DNA from: Podospora bellae-mahoneyi | Lineage: Eukaryota; Ascomycota; Sordariomycetes; Sordariales; Podosporaceae | Reading direction: 5' to 3' | DNA length: 64,000 bases | NCBI RefSeq assembly: GCF_035222275.1 | Contig: NC_085884.1 | Location: 1,178,001-1,242,000 of the forward strand | In this document: in pieces, positions 1 through 10,136 of the stretch | Numbering within the stretch: position 1 is the stretch's first letter | Layout of the letters: every line of letters begins with the position of its first letter | The notes under the pieces: model-generated | Told to the model about the DNA's origin: nothing | The model's input: only the letters and a program-made list of their open reading frames with translations | Databases searched by the model: none | Translations under genes and position numbers: made by a program

Positions 1-175
1 GGTGATAACCAGCAGGCTTGGGAGGAGAAGGGGGAGTGGTGGGATTGGAGGAGTTACTGGCAGATTCATGTGTCTCCTGCGGGAAATGGTGACAAGAACT
101 GAGGCAATAGTGATCTGCCTTGACTTTTAGATCATTGTTTTTAGCAGGAGAGTTATCGGTGTCAGGTATATCCAT
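1..175 (-). CDS. N-terminal part of an unrecognised protein, running off the left edge
   Basis: An ATG on the minus strand at 175 opens a frame that stays open to base 1 (58 codons). It begins MDIPDTDNSPAKNN and continues into a Ser/Thr/Pro-rich stretch (SASNSSNPTTPPSPPKPAG). The low-complexity, hydrophilic composition suggests a disordered N-terminus. No domain is visible because the rest lies outside the window. The upstream DNA is non-coding up to the decayed gene copy ending at 337, leaving about 160 bp for a promoter. The start is the only in-frame ATG near the open stretch. It could be a chance open frame, since the piece is short and unsupported by any conserved motif. Confidence 0.4.
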   Translation of the reverse strand, partial: MDIPDTDNSPAKNNDLKVKADHYCLSSCHHFPQETHESASNSSNPTTPPSPPKPAGYH

Positions 176-336
176 GACTAATGAATAAATAACGACAAGA
201 CTTTTCACACCTCTGGATTACACCATGATCTTTATCGCCTCTACCGGCACTCAGCTGCTCGCAGCAATATCTATTCATCGGTTGTAATATGTCATGTGCC
301 CAACAGTACGACCTCACCGCGGGTGGAAGGGGCTCA

Positions 337-859
337 CTACACCCTCAACAAGACAGTATTTCTCTTCTGGCTGTTGCTTGATACTGTTCCACGGAGGCCT
401 TGAATTTCAATCTGGATAAAGCTATATATTTTGCCCAGGAGTTCCGGTTCACGGTACCCTGAAACCTCGACAACACACATGCTCAGCCGATTTCCAATGT
501 TAATCCCGGAAGGCCATTTTTCAGTTCGCCCGCGTAGACTGAAATCTTGGCTTTCGACTTCCCTTCATCATCCTTCACATCTCAGATGCGCTTCCAAGGA
601 TAGGCAGGCTCCATAGTTTTTGCTTGATGTCCGATGGTCCCATAGGTGCTTGTTACAGGTTATACATTGATGATTGATAGATTTGCCTCTCGTGCATATG
701 AAATCCCCCGCTCTGCTCATCGAACACGTGGTGAATATCTGGCGCCGGGATGGTGATGAATCCGAGGAATGTTCCCGGATAATTGCTGGGCTGCGCCTCT
801 CCATACGGCGAGATTTCTTGTTGGTGCACACGAAGTGCAAAATAACAGGGTGTGGGCAT
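337..859 (-). pseudogene. Decayed copy 1 of an unrecognised four-copy family (left-most)
   Basis: Two stretches on the minus strand match the other members of the family described at 1329-1810, 8305-8926 and 29995-30614. The first (about 859-653) reads LGFITIPAPDIHHVFDEQ, matching RGFITLQTADF in the 30-kb copy. The second (about 486-337) reads VVEVSGYREPELLGKIYSF, matching GVVGYRRGELNGRIYRY. The halves lie in different frames with stops between them, so this copy is not translatable as one protein. The C-terminal WWSW block seen in the other copies is not found here. I do not recognise the family, and a function cannot be assigned. The order and spacing of the two blocks agree with the other copies, which argues against chance. 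Confidence 0.5.
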
Positions 860-1328
860 CTTGTTATACCAGCATCTTTGAGCATGGCTAATGTTTCCGT
901 ACTAGAGTGGAGGTTGAGCATGCTTTCCCAGATATTCAGATATGAACAACTACCGGCTTACCTTTGATATGTCGATGATCGTTGAAATGACTTTTCGCCT
1001 TCGTCATGTCACTTCATTGATGATTCAGTCTCAGTCATCTAAAGGATCTCCTGAGTGCTAACCTTGCAGTCCCATGTCTGTATCATGAGGGCTGCCATTA
1101 AACTTGAATATTTCCCGAACTCACTAACCTCGTTATCTTCGATACCTATGGAGTCACGGAGTAATATTGACTTTGGATTATCGAGATCGCCATTCATACC
1201 ACGCTCCAAATGGCGTTGTGATACATGCATTTGCCTAAGGCTGGTACCTTGTTGTTACCGGCTTGAATAAATACGATGATGGTACCATAATCTCCTCTAA
1301 CTACCATGGAATTACGTCCATCCTCGAT

Positions 1329-1810
1329 TCAAATCCCAAGGTATTCCACACCCCCAAAGTTAAAACTCCACCACCCCCACAACTGATCCTCGCTCTTCAC
1401 CCCTTGAACCAAAGACCAGGATTCCCTCCCACTCCCATCATACGGCGTCCTCACCCAAGTCGCCACATATTTATATATCTTACCCCCCTCATCTTTATCA
1501 AAATACCCATTCACCTCCGCCACCGCCGCCCAAGGCACACCTCATCAAGCGAACTGGTCGCCAGCCTGTCCTCCTGATCCGAGGACATCTTTATCTCCCC
1601 TGCCCATCTGTACGCCTAATTTCAAATCGGCCAGACGCGTTTACACACCAGGGAGGGTTGAGCGTCGTTGCGGTGGAGGCGGATGATGAATTTGGCTGGG
1701 AATTCGGTGCGGCCTGGGAGGGCAAAGATGTCGGTTCGGGGCCGGGGTTTTTCCTGGGCTCGGTCGGAGAAGATTGAAGAGAAGGAGGAGGCGGGGTTGG
1801 GGTTGTTCAT
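1329..1810 (-). pseudogene. Decayed copy 2 of the unrecognised four-copy family
   Basis: This copy starts with an ATG at 1810 (MNNPNPASSFSSIFSDR), followed by FPAKFIIRLHRNDAQPSL, which sits where the other copies have LGFI-type sequence. A stop near 1622 and a frame change separate this from the C-terminal half (1538-1329). That half carries VNGYFDKDEGGKIYKY, then WVRTPYDGSG and WGWWSFNFGG. The core G[KR]IYxY and the WWS[WF] block are shared with the copies at 8.3 and 30 kb. It lies in tandem, same strand, about 470 bp from copy 1, so the pair may come from a local duplication. The family is unknown to me. At least one stop and one frame change make it a pseudogene, unless an unrecognised intron spans about 1539-1625. 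Confidence 0.5.
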
Positions 1811-3838
1811 GGTTGTTGAGCTAGGGTAGAAGAGTTGTGGGTGTTGCTGAGATGGGATGCTTTTGACTACTTGTTAAGTCAAGATAGGTAACCTGTGTCC
1901 CTGCTGAAGCGAAAGGTAGGTATCCATGGGCTACGTTACTCTGGAGTGTTGATAAGAGATGAGAGCTTGACCCGTTGAAAGTGACTGATCTAACTTAGCA
2001 TGTTCTGCGAGCGATCCATCTCACCAGTCTCTGTGGGTCTAGCTAAAGGTGGACCTGAGGAGCACCACACTGGTTGCTTGGCACAGGAATGTCAAAAGAT
2101 CGATTCAGACGTCCTGTGTCTTATACCGTGGTAATAATTTAGCTTAGCTTATGATAGAACAATAGAGCTTGGATCAATACGTTTATTGCTAAGACTATAT
2201 CTATAGAGAGCATCGATGATGTTATTAAAAAGTGTGAAGATGCGACCCTACCTCACCTGACTCACCTTTGTGACTTTAGCCCTGGTAACGGTGACGAAGA
2301 CCTTGGCCTACGGCCTTCCCTTGATACAATTAACGTTTCAAGATACTCTTATTTAAGGATACTATGTGTGAGAGAGTTCAGGACTCAACTTTCGGCCTTA
2401 TTGTTTTCATTTTGGTACTCCATAGATCTTAAATATTGGTTGGATTCCGATGCTCTTTATCGCTTACCTTTCCTTTATATTTGGCAGTTAATTTATACCT
2501 GTAGTGTGGGCTGCTCCAGTGGGACGGAGCAGGCTGACCTATTCCCATAACTTTTGCTTTGATCCTGGTTGGTGTGAAGTGTGAGTGTAGGTTGGCTTGC
2601 CAGCTCACTCTACCAGGTTACCCCAAACACATCGTCAGTTACTACACACTTCTTTTGCTCTGGGCTCACCACAATACCTGTCATCTATCAGTTACCTAGG
2701 TTTGCTTCCACAGAAAGCTTAGGTAGGTAAATCACGTTATTAGAAGGTCTACATAGCCTTTGATATTGATAAAAAGCTTAGGTAATGGTATTAGAAAGTT
2801 TAGATAATTTAATTAGAAAGATTAAATAACGTTGTTTGAGCATTGAAATATGGCCTTTGGAAAGCTTAGTTAAAGTATTTAGAAAGCTTGGATAAAGACT
2901 TTAAAAAGCTTAAATCATATCTATGGAGGGCTGGGGTATTATATATCAGAAGCTAAAACAATATGTAGAACTCCCCCCTGATTATCAGACCCACACTCTG
3001 GATTGCTCTTGATTAAAGCTTTTGTTGGTATTTCACACAGTCTTCTAAGGCTTCCAGGTTTCTTTTCCTGTTGCATAGATTTTCTCACATCATCATCAGT
3101 CTTCACCTATTTTCTGCTTCACTTTTGCCGCCGTTGGCCGTCCCACAATCAGTGATACTCCTCCGACTCCATCAACTGCTCAACCAGAACTCTGATGACA
3201 GTCTCAGGGACCGCAACATGCGTCTCGATATCATCAGAAGTTGCCCTGACGGGATGTGTAGGAAGCCAGCGCGGAGTGGCTCACGCCGGCACAGACACAT
3301 AGCCAGCGACGAGTATAGCTCCAACTCGCAAAAGGACGACCCCGCGTCGTCTGGCCGCCCAGATGATGGTTCCGTGAGGAGTTATCTTGGTTGATGGATC
3401 ACTGGAAACCGCCGTCATTGGACATACCGTCCCCACCGCCCGTGAGTTCCCTTCCAACGGCTTGCCAGGCGGTATGCTTCCAATCTCGCGCCATCTTATC
3501 TCATCGCCCACCTCACCTGACGATGCCTAGATTTCAATCTTATCTCATGGAAAAAAGCGGCAAATCTTCCCCCAATACGGCCACGCAAGCACAGCCCTCC
3601 CCCCGCCTTACTCATCTGCGACTTGTCTTTTCCAGAGTTCTGCGTACCGGCCACTGTGCTTCTCTTCACCACATTTCCTATCGCACTGTTTCTCGAGGAG
3701 GGTATCACGATGTATATGCCGCATCGCGTATGTTGGGTATGTTCCTTTCTTAGGATTCCCTTCTCCCTTCCGCTCGCACTCTGGAATCATTCGCATACTA
3801 ACCGACATTACCGACTACAGTCCAACCCTTCCCACATC
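1811..3838. other. Intergenic, largely AT-rich; no supported gene
   Basis: This 2-kb stretch includes an AT-rich core (about 2130-2480 and 2690-2960) with the irregular AAGCTTAG motif array listed separately. From about 3120 to 3511 the minus strand is open for about 130 codons apart from one TGA (it contains RWREIGSIPPGKPLEG and VAVPETVIRVLVEQLMESEE). That could be a decayed gene fragment, but no family is recognisable. Plus-strand frames over the same bases look like shadows. No tRNA-like box A/box B pair was seen. Confidence 0.4.
2712..2918. repeat. Irregular array of AAGCTTAG-type motifs
   Basis: Within about 200 bp the motif AAAGCTTAGGTA or a close variant (AAAGCTTAGTTAA, AAAGCTTGGATAA, AAAGTTTAGATAA, AAAAAGCTTAAAT) recurs six or more times with uneven spacing of roughly 25-50 bp. 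The surrounding DNA is strongly AT-rich. The pattern looks like a mutated minisatellite, and related motifs occur in the array at 9181-9661 and once near 26050. No coding potential is visible. Confidence 0.5.
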
Positions 3839-5393
3839 ATGGACAGCCTCCCATCTCGACTTGATTCTCTGCGTCCAAAGATTTTGGAGCTGGTGCGCAT
3901 TGGTGGCGCGCCTGGCCTCTCACTCGGTGCCATGCACCACGGCACCCAAGTGTACTTCGCCAGCTACGGCTACCGTGATGTCGAGTAACGATTGTTTCCA
4001 AACGACGAGACGATTCTTCCCGTTTGCTCTCTGACCGAGGCTGCTACCTCTGCGGACCTGGGAATCGTGGTCGATAAAAAGAAAGCGAGATGGAACACGC
4101 TGGTCACGGACGCGCTGCCTTCGCCGAACATCCAAGACGAAACCCATCAGAACCAGATGACCATCGCCGATCTTCTCTGCCACCGATCGGCCATGATTTG
4201 GGGTGACAATATGCTCATCGGTACTGACGGCAACATCCTTGTCAGCAGCGCAAGCTCGATGAAATATCTCAACAGTCAGACACGACTTCTGCCATTCCGC
4301 GGTCAGTTTGCCTACAACAATCTAGCGTACGAGCTCGCTCACAAAGTTATCGAGTCTCTCAGCAAAGAGTCGTTCTTCGACTTTATCCAGAGTCGCATCT
4401 TTGACCGTTGGGCATGACGCGCACCTACCTCAAAACACCCCCATCTGACCTCGACAATGTTGGAGAGTGCTACAATGCTCTGGAGGACGAGACCTCCACA
4501 CCCATCACCTGTGTCAGATTAGGAGACGACTGGCTCGGCGGTCCCCATGCGGGCATGAGGCCCTGCGTTAAAGACCTGATGAAGCTGTGCAAAGCGTTCA
4601 TCAAAGCATTCGACCAACAAATTTCCACCGGACAGACATCTACCGAAGGACTACCGCGGAAGAAGGTCGCGAATCTGATGTCAGCAAAGATCTTCATGGA
4701 CCAGCCATCAAAAAATGAGGCGTCATATGGCTTTGGCTGGGCCCGCGTGCAGCCTCCCGGAAGAATGGGTCAGATTGGCATCAATCCCCATTTGATGCCC
4801 GAGGGGATGCCCGTTGTCGGCAAAGGAGTACCGTCCCGTTTGGTTATTTTTACCAAGGAAGCATGCCTGGCACATTGGCTCTCAAAATGCATGTTCCTGA
4901 TACGGAAAGCGCCATCTTCATCACACCCAACGCACTGGCTTTCAACGATGTCCCTGACTGGGTTGGGCAGCTGCTTCTGGAGGAGTTTCTTGAGGTTCCG
5001 ACCCACAAACGCAACGATTACATCGCGGCAGCCAAGATTTCAGCAGCTACGAATTTTCGGTGGTACCCTGATCTCGTTGAGGAGCTTCAGCGAACACGGA
5101 TGAGCGGGCCATTGTCGCGGAATCTGAGTGCTTATACCGGGACGTACTGGGATAAGATAATATCGTCAAGGTTGTTGTTACCGTGGAGGAAGCCCATCTC
5201 TACTGGGCTCCTTCAGGGCCTCAAGACCGAGAAATTTCGACTCAATCACTATGAGGATGACGTATTCACTTGGCTCCAGCCACGCAACGAGTTATCACGG
5301 CGCGAACGATGGGTTGGTACGGACCAAGGGCCGAGCTTCTGGAAGGTGGAGTTTAAGGTTGGGCCAGATGGTAATCCTGATCCTCTGTACTAG
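3839..5393 (+). pseudogene. Serine beta-lactamase-like (class C / penicillin-binding-fold) hydrolase, broken
   Basis: The first piece (ATG 3839) reads MDSLPSRLDSLRPKILELV then GGAPGLSLGAMHHG, typical of fungal beta-lactamase-like esterases. The expected catalytic SxxK appears as SLTE (in VCSLTEA, about 4028-4045), so the lysine is replaced by Glu. The second motif, YxN, is intact as YNN in QFAYNNLAYE (about 4305-4335). A TAA stop at 3986-3988 follows RDVE. A one-base frame change near 4400-4410 separates RIFDR from LGMTRTYL. Another near 4850 separates LVIF from YQGSMPGTL. The last frame then runs through LNPL-free sequence to the stop at 5393. I see no intron with good sites that would bypass these breaks. 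The family acts on ester or amide bonds in secondary metabolites and other small molecules, but this copy cannot make an active enzyme. Neighbours give no pathway context. Confidence 0.7.
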
Positions 5394-6640
5394 TTCCATG
5401 ACAATGATGTTCCAGTAGACGAGTACAAGAAAGAGTAACGTGTGGCCATTGTAGCTAGAATGAAGTGCGATGAGTTTGCAAAGGAAGTTTAGGGGGAGTC
5501 TTATATGTCGTTTGTCGGACAATATGGTTTGTCAGGCAATATCACAAGTTCAATTCCATGCTCCAAATCAACTGCTGGATCCCATCTACCTACCTACCGA
5601 CCTACCTATATACCTGTACACAAAGACGTGTTGTTGGGGAGAGAGTTGTTCGTAAGGGTTAGGGTTTAACCACCCGACACTCAGCACAGTCCAGACTGTG
5701 CATCTGGTGGACTGTAGTACCGTGGCAGGCCACAGTGATCCGTGTAATTCTAGCATCGCGAAGGACAGTCGCAGCAAGGTCAACTGTGAGCCAATGGAGG
5801 AAGCGTCGAATGTTGCTTTGATGTCGGTTCGAGAGACAACACAATCGGAGATTTTTGGTTGGCCGTTGAACTTCAGCAGCCGCCCGGCCTGGTGGGGCAT
5901 GCAAGTCCCCGCCAGTCGTGCGACATCGGCCTTCCGATTGGCTGGGCTCAGCGCCTACAGAATGCCGCCAACGTCTTGGGTCAAAAAATAGCAATCGAAT
6001 TCCAAGAGCCTCACTCGATCGCCTTGTTTCTTTTCCCATGTTGTGCAATTGGAGCTTAGGCGCCAATAGACGCGCTTGTTTCAAGCCGAAATGAATCATC
6101 CGTTGCCATGGATCAACGTCGGATCAAGATGGCTGGCGAACAGAACGGAGACACATAAGATGTCGAGCTGCCTCGACGGGGCTCGCTGCTTGGAGTTTCT
6201 GTTCAGCAACACAAGCACAACACACACGTCTTTTCCTTGGGTTTTGTTTCCCTTTTTTCCTTTTTCTTAGGGTCTCTTTTTTCCTATCTTTCCTTTGTGA
6301 TTATCTACAGGTTTTCAACTTGGGTATCTCCTTTGGTCTTCGGTTTTCCTTGACTCCTCGATTACCCCCAGTCACCACCAGCACATCCACATCTATTCGA
6401 CATTTCTTGGCAGTTGACCTGTCCCGATATCTTCCCCAAAACTTCACGCAGCCAGCCGTGAAGTAACGAAACCCTGTCCCACGGTCTTATCACCAGTTGC
6501 CCAACATTCCCGTGACTACTTCCTTCCCGCCTCCCCCGACGGTGCCGTTTCCAAAATCCAAGTTTCCTCTCAGAACAGCCACCAAGGAGAGACCTTCGCT
6601 TGAGCTGATTACCGAGTTCAACAACGCCGGGCCTAACAAG
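5394..6640. other. Intergenic; promoter side of the MARVEL-like gene
   Basis: No convincing gene lies here. There is a short CTAC/TACC microsatellite-like run near 5586-5615 and pyrimidine-rich sequence at 6225-6360 (many C/T tracts), as often found near transcription starts in filamentous fungi. The open frames on both strands lack recognisable motifs and overlap one another. Confidence 0.4.
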
Positions 6641-8070
6641 ATGCGGTTCCAAGCGCCGCAGCTCGGCGCCTTGGGCGTCACCTTTACTGTCATGAGGGCA
6701 TCACAGTTTGCGTGCCTCATTTCTGTCATTGGTCTTTGTGCCAACTTCATCAACGAGATTGCCACAGCCGAGCACAGTCCCCCATCAGAGCTTGTCGGTG
6801 CTTTGACAGTGGTATGTTGTCCCATATCTCGACCACTGCATCATATACTGACCTAAAACAGGCCGTCACAGCCATAATCTATGTGATCATCACATACATC
6901 TTGTACTACGACAACATGCTTTCGATGCTGACCACTGCTGGTCTCGACAGCCTCCTCCTCGTTGCCTCCATCGTCGTAGCTTCCTTGATTGGGAAGCCCC
7001 TTTCCATGCTCAACTGCGCTGCTCTCCCGTCCTCAGAATGGTCTTCCGGCCTGTTTTGGTCCACACCTTCCCCAATCAAGTCGATCATCACCAAGACCAT
7101 TTCCTACATCAGCTTCGTTTTGCTTGACCAGACAACCTGCTACCAAATCAAGGCTGTGTGGGGATTGTGCATCACCATCTGCCTGCTCTTCGCCTTTTCC
7201 ACACTGGCCTGCCTCGGCCTCTGGCAACGCATCCGTCGCGAGACCAAGAACAAGGATATTGAGGGTTAGGGGCGCGCGGGCACCTACGGAGGAGTGCGTG
7301 GTGTTGGGAAAGCATGGGAGTCGGACGTGTCTCTTGGCACAAAGTCAATGGCTTCCACCAATTCCTACTACCCAAGCTTCCCCCCTCCTCCGCTGGTGCC
7401 CATCCTCGACCGCGGAAACAGCCGTGCTCCCCCTGCGGCTTTGCTTTCTGTTGGAAATAATAACGCCCTCGGTTTGTCAATCACTCAGCCGAGATACAGC
7501 TGTGAATCGGACGCATCTTCCATCAACAGCGTTTTCACTGGCGGCAGTCCCCCGACCAAAGGGCTGCGCCCACCGCCCAGGCTACACATGCGAGCGCCAG
7601 CCAAGACAATGCCGACGATCCCAGGGTCTCCCACTGATGAGAAGGAGGGACAATATCAGGGCCTCTCCCCCCTGGCGTCTCGGGTCCCAGTGCTTACCTT
7701 GACAATCCCGAACACACAAGCAACAGTCACGTCTTCCAGTAACGACAAAATTCCCGAAGAACACAAACGGGTCCCAACTCGCCTTCCCTGTTCTCCTTTG
7801 TCGCCTATTAGAGGCTTCATGGCCGCTCGGCGCAACCGCAGGTCCGGCGGTGTGCCCGTCCCACCTCCCATCGTCGTCCCTTCGCCTCCGGGCAGGAGCT
7901 CTCGCTTCAAGGAGCAAACGAGTCCCAGTCCGGCGCTTGAGACGGTGATTTTCAGCCCACCCCCTATTCCTAGTGCTCCCAAGAAGAGGAAGACGGTCTG
8001 GGAGGGATGGTGGGATATCGGACTGTTGGAGAGGATGAACACCATCAAGAGAAAGGCGCTCCCTAAATAG
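6641..8070 (+). CDS. MARVEL-like four-helix membrane protein with a probable long disordered C-terminal tail
   Basis: Exon 1 is 6641-6811. A 50-nt GTATGT...ACAG intron (6812-6861) joins exon 2. Four hydrophobic segments are visible: VTFTVMRASQFACLISVIGL, VTAIIYVIITYILYY, LLLVASIVVASLIG and ICLLFAFSTLACLGLW, with a charged cytosolic end (WQRIRRETKNKD). This is the layout of fungal MARVEL-type membrane proteins. Exon 2 can end at a TAG (7267-7269), giving 192 aa. Alternatively a 48-nt GT-AG intron (7265-7312) removes that stop and continues in frame into a Pro/Ser-rich open frame to 8070, giving 443 aa. The second model is favoured because the downstream frame has no ATG until 7348 and begins 24 nt after the stop, too close for a separate gene. 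The short intron lacks a strong CTRAC branch site. Function is unknown; plasma-membrane or vesicle localisation is inferred. Confidence 0.65.
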
Positions 8071-8304
8071 ATGAACGATGAGGGACGTAATGGATGATGT
8101 AGAATGATCCTTGGTTAGGCCAATAATGATTTGGGATTGGAACATAATTTTTGGGTATGGGAAAACTGGGACAGGATCATCTATCTCCCTTTGGAAGGTT
8201 GAGATATAAAATATATGGAATATGCAGAAGATAATACAGATGGTTATTCAACACGACACTCATGAGGACTTTGTGCGGGGTCTTGATCGTAAAACTTTTA
8301 CATC

Positions 8305-8926
8305 TCATTGAGTGACCTTTCTCGGAGACAGTTGTGATTCACACCTACCTAATGCTCGATCTTCCCCAGTGTACAAGTTCCCTCTTATCTTCCAGCTCCA
8401 CCACCGTCTAAACGGCCCGGCAACGTAATCTCTCAAGCAGAAGTCGCGGTTGGTCGACATATCCGATCGTGACTTGACAGTGTACCCATAGATCTTCCCC
8501 GTGAAGTCTGGCTGCACATAAGCCACCACATCCCGGACACGTGCCGTGGTGACCATGTCAAAGCTGTGGATTTGGAACAGTTCCTGCTCCGCCTTGCGAT
8601 ATTGCCGGATTTTACCGGTTCAATTCTGACCGTGGAGCTGCCAGGTTCTTTTCCACTTGTTTCTAGTGTCAACCTCGAGAGCGAGCCGATCAACGTTATC
8701 TGTTCCGTTTCGTAGATTGCTGACGTGTTGGGAACAATATTGTAGTCTGCAAAGCTGAAACCTCTCTGGAGGGTGGTGGCGAAGTCAGGGGTGCGGAGGA
8801 TGATGAAGCCGAGGTTGTCTCTGCGTGGTTTTTGTGTAATCGGAGGACCCAGACGGCGGGGGTTGGTAATGCGGGAGTGGCCGGGTAGAAAGGGCATAGA
8901 CGGTCATTTCCTCTCTGGACAGACAA
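8305..8926 (-). pseudogene. Decayed copy 3 of the unrecognised four-copy family
   Basis: The N-terminal block reads DNLGFIILRTPDFATTLQRG, matching RGFITLQTADFRLALATG of the 30-kb copy. A block in another frame reads NKWKRTWQLHGQN, matching the KRTWQ of that copy. The C-terminal block reads VVAYVQPDFTGKIYGY and ends with RRWWSWKIRGNLYTGE. The blocks keep the same order and similar spacing as in the other copies but are split over at least three frames, so the copy is broken. The family is not one I recognise. In this copy the C-terminal half (from about 8556 to 8305) is a continuous open frame, the best-preserved stretch of the four for the GKIYxY-WWSW region. Confidence 0.55.
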
Positions 8927-9180
8927 TCATGAATAGTGTTTTACAAATTTCTAGAAGTGTATGGTTGAGACTTCGTTCCTTTAACGGATTCCTGCGGTGT
9001 TGCCTAAAACGTAAAAGATCCGTAAGATTAGGTTAGTGGATAGAAGAGGGAACAATAGACTTCATTCTTCATTGTGGCCTGTACAATGACCTTGACAGTA
9101 GTTGTCTCCGATGACTACGGAAATAGGTGACAAGCATGATACTAGTGTCATCTTTTGGCTCAGACTCGCAAACATGTGGC

Positions 9181-9661
9181 CTTCCGCCTCATTCTATCCA
9201 AGCTGATATAGAATATAGTCCAACCCTTCTCTATCCATTACATTACCTAAAGCTTAGACTATCTCTACTCGAAGCTGAGAGTACCGAGGATAACAGGCTC
9301 TGAATACTTCCTACTCACTAACACCTAAGGTAAATAGCCGCATGTTATAACCAATAATATAGTCTTCCGCCTAATTCTTATCCAAGCGTGTGTAGAGTAT
9401 GGTCCAGGCCTCTTCAATTCATCTGACTGACACATAAAGCTTAGACTATGTCTATCTGAAGCTTAGAATATGTCTGTCCAGAGCTTAGACTATCTCTATT
9501 TAAAGCTTAGACTATCTCTATCTAAACTTTAGATTACCTCTATTAAGCCTAAACTATCTCTATCTACAGCTGAGATTGTTAAGGGGCAAATGCTCAGACT
9601 GCTTCCTGTTCACTTACACTTGACTACCTATGTTAAATGCATGTAAGTCATAACAGTCTAT
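9181..9661. repeat. Duplicated 180-bp unit with internal AAGCTTAGACTATCTCTAT minisatellite
   Basis: The segment 9181-9364 and the segment 9365-9661 begin alike (CTTCCGCCTCATTCTATCCAAG versus CTTCCGCCTAATTCTTATCCAAG). They run in parallel through TATAGTCCA/TATGGTCCA and AAGCTTAGACTATSTCTA, and end alike (CCTACTCACTAACACCTA versus CCTGTTCACTTACACTTGA, then ATAACCAATAATATAGT/ATAACAGTCTA). The second copy has about 110 bp extra, made of five or six diverged repeats of a roughly 22-nt unit, AAGCTTAGACTATCTCTATCT. No open frame is supported. It lies between decayed gene copy 3 and the GH7 gene. Confidence 0.65.
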
Positions 9662-10056
9662 TTTCGTCCATTTTGTAGACAGGTGCATGATTTCATTGAG
9701 GGTCATCCAAGCCAAAGTGAAAGTTAGACCTCACATCATTAATCTTGCACTCAACTGCTAGCCTACCTCGAACAGTCAGATGCCACGGGGACCGCTGCTC
9801 CGATATCCGCTTTAGATCCCACTTTTCGAGCCAACTATTCTTGGCCCAAAGCTCGTACAGCGAATAAATAAAGTAAATCACCAGGTTCTACAGCCCCAAC
9901 TTGAAGCGATATAAAGTGCTGCTGACGGTGTGCGTCACAGTGGAGGATTCGAGATGCATCAGCAATATAAATTCCCCGCAAATCGGCTTCCCGTCCCGAA
10001 AAATATCATTTCTATCGTGACTGAGTCTTTGCTGTTCCCAGGAGAAAAATTGTCGA

Positions 10057-10063
10057 TATAAAA
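10057..10063 (+). promoter_or_regulatory. TATA-like box of the GH7 gene
   Basis: TATAAAA at 10057-10063 lies about 75 bp before the ATG at 10137. A second TATAAA occurs near 9911. Position and sequence fit a fungal TATA element, but the site is assigned by pattern only. Confidence 0.4.
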
Positions 10064-10136
10064 CCATACCCCATCACCTCCTTTTCTGACCGTTAGTACG
10101 CTCACCCCATGATAACCCTTCCCTTACACACCCATA

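Noticed and set aside
1315-1345. Box-B-like GATTCAAATCCC as a possible tRNA gene
   Set aside because: No box A at the right distance and no cloverleaf can be folded by eye.
1263-1577. Plus-strand proline-rich frame over decayed copy 2
   Set aside because: The minus strand carries the GKIYKY and WWSF blocks shared with three other loci; the plus frame is its shadow.
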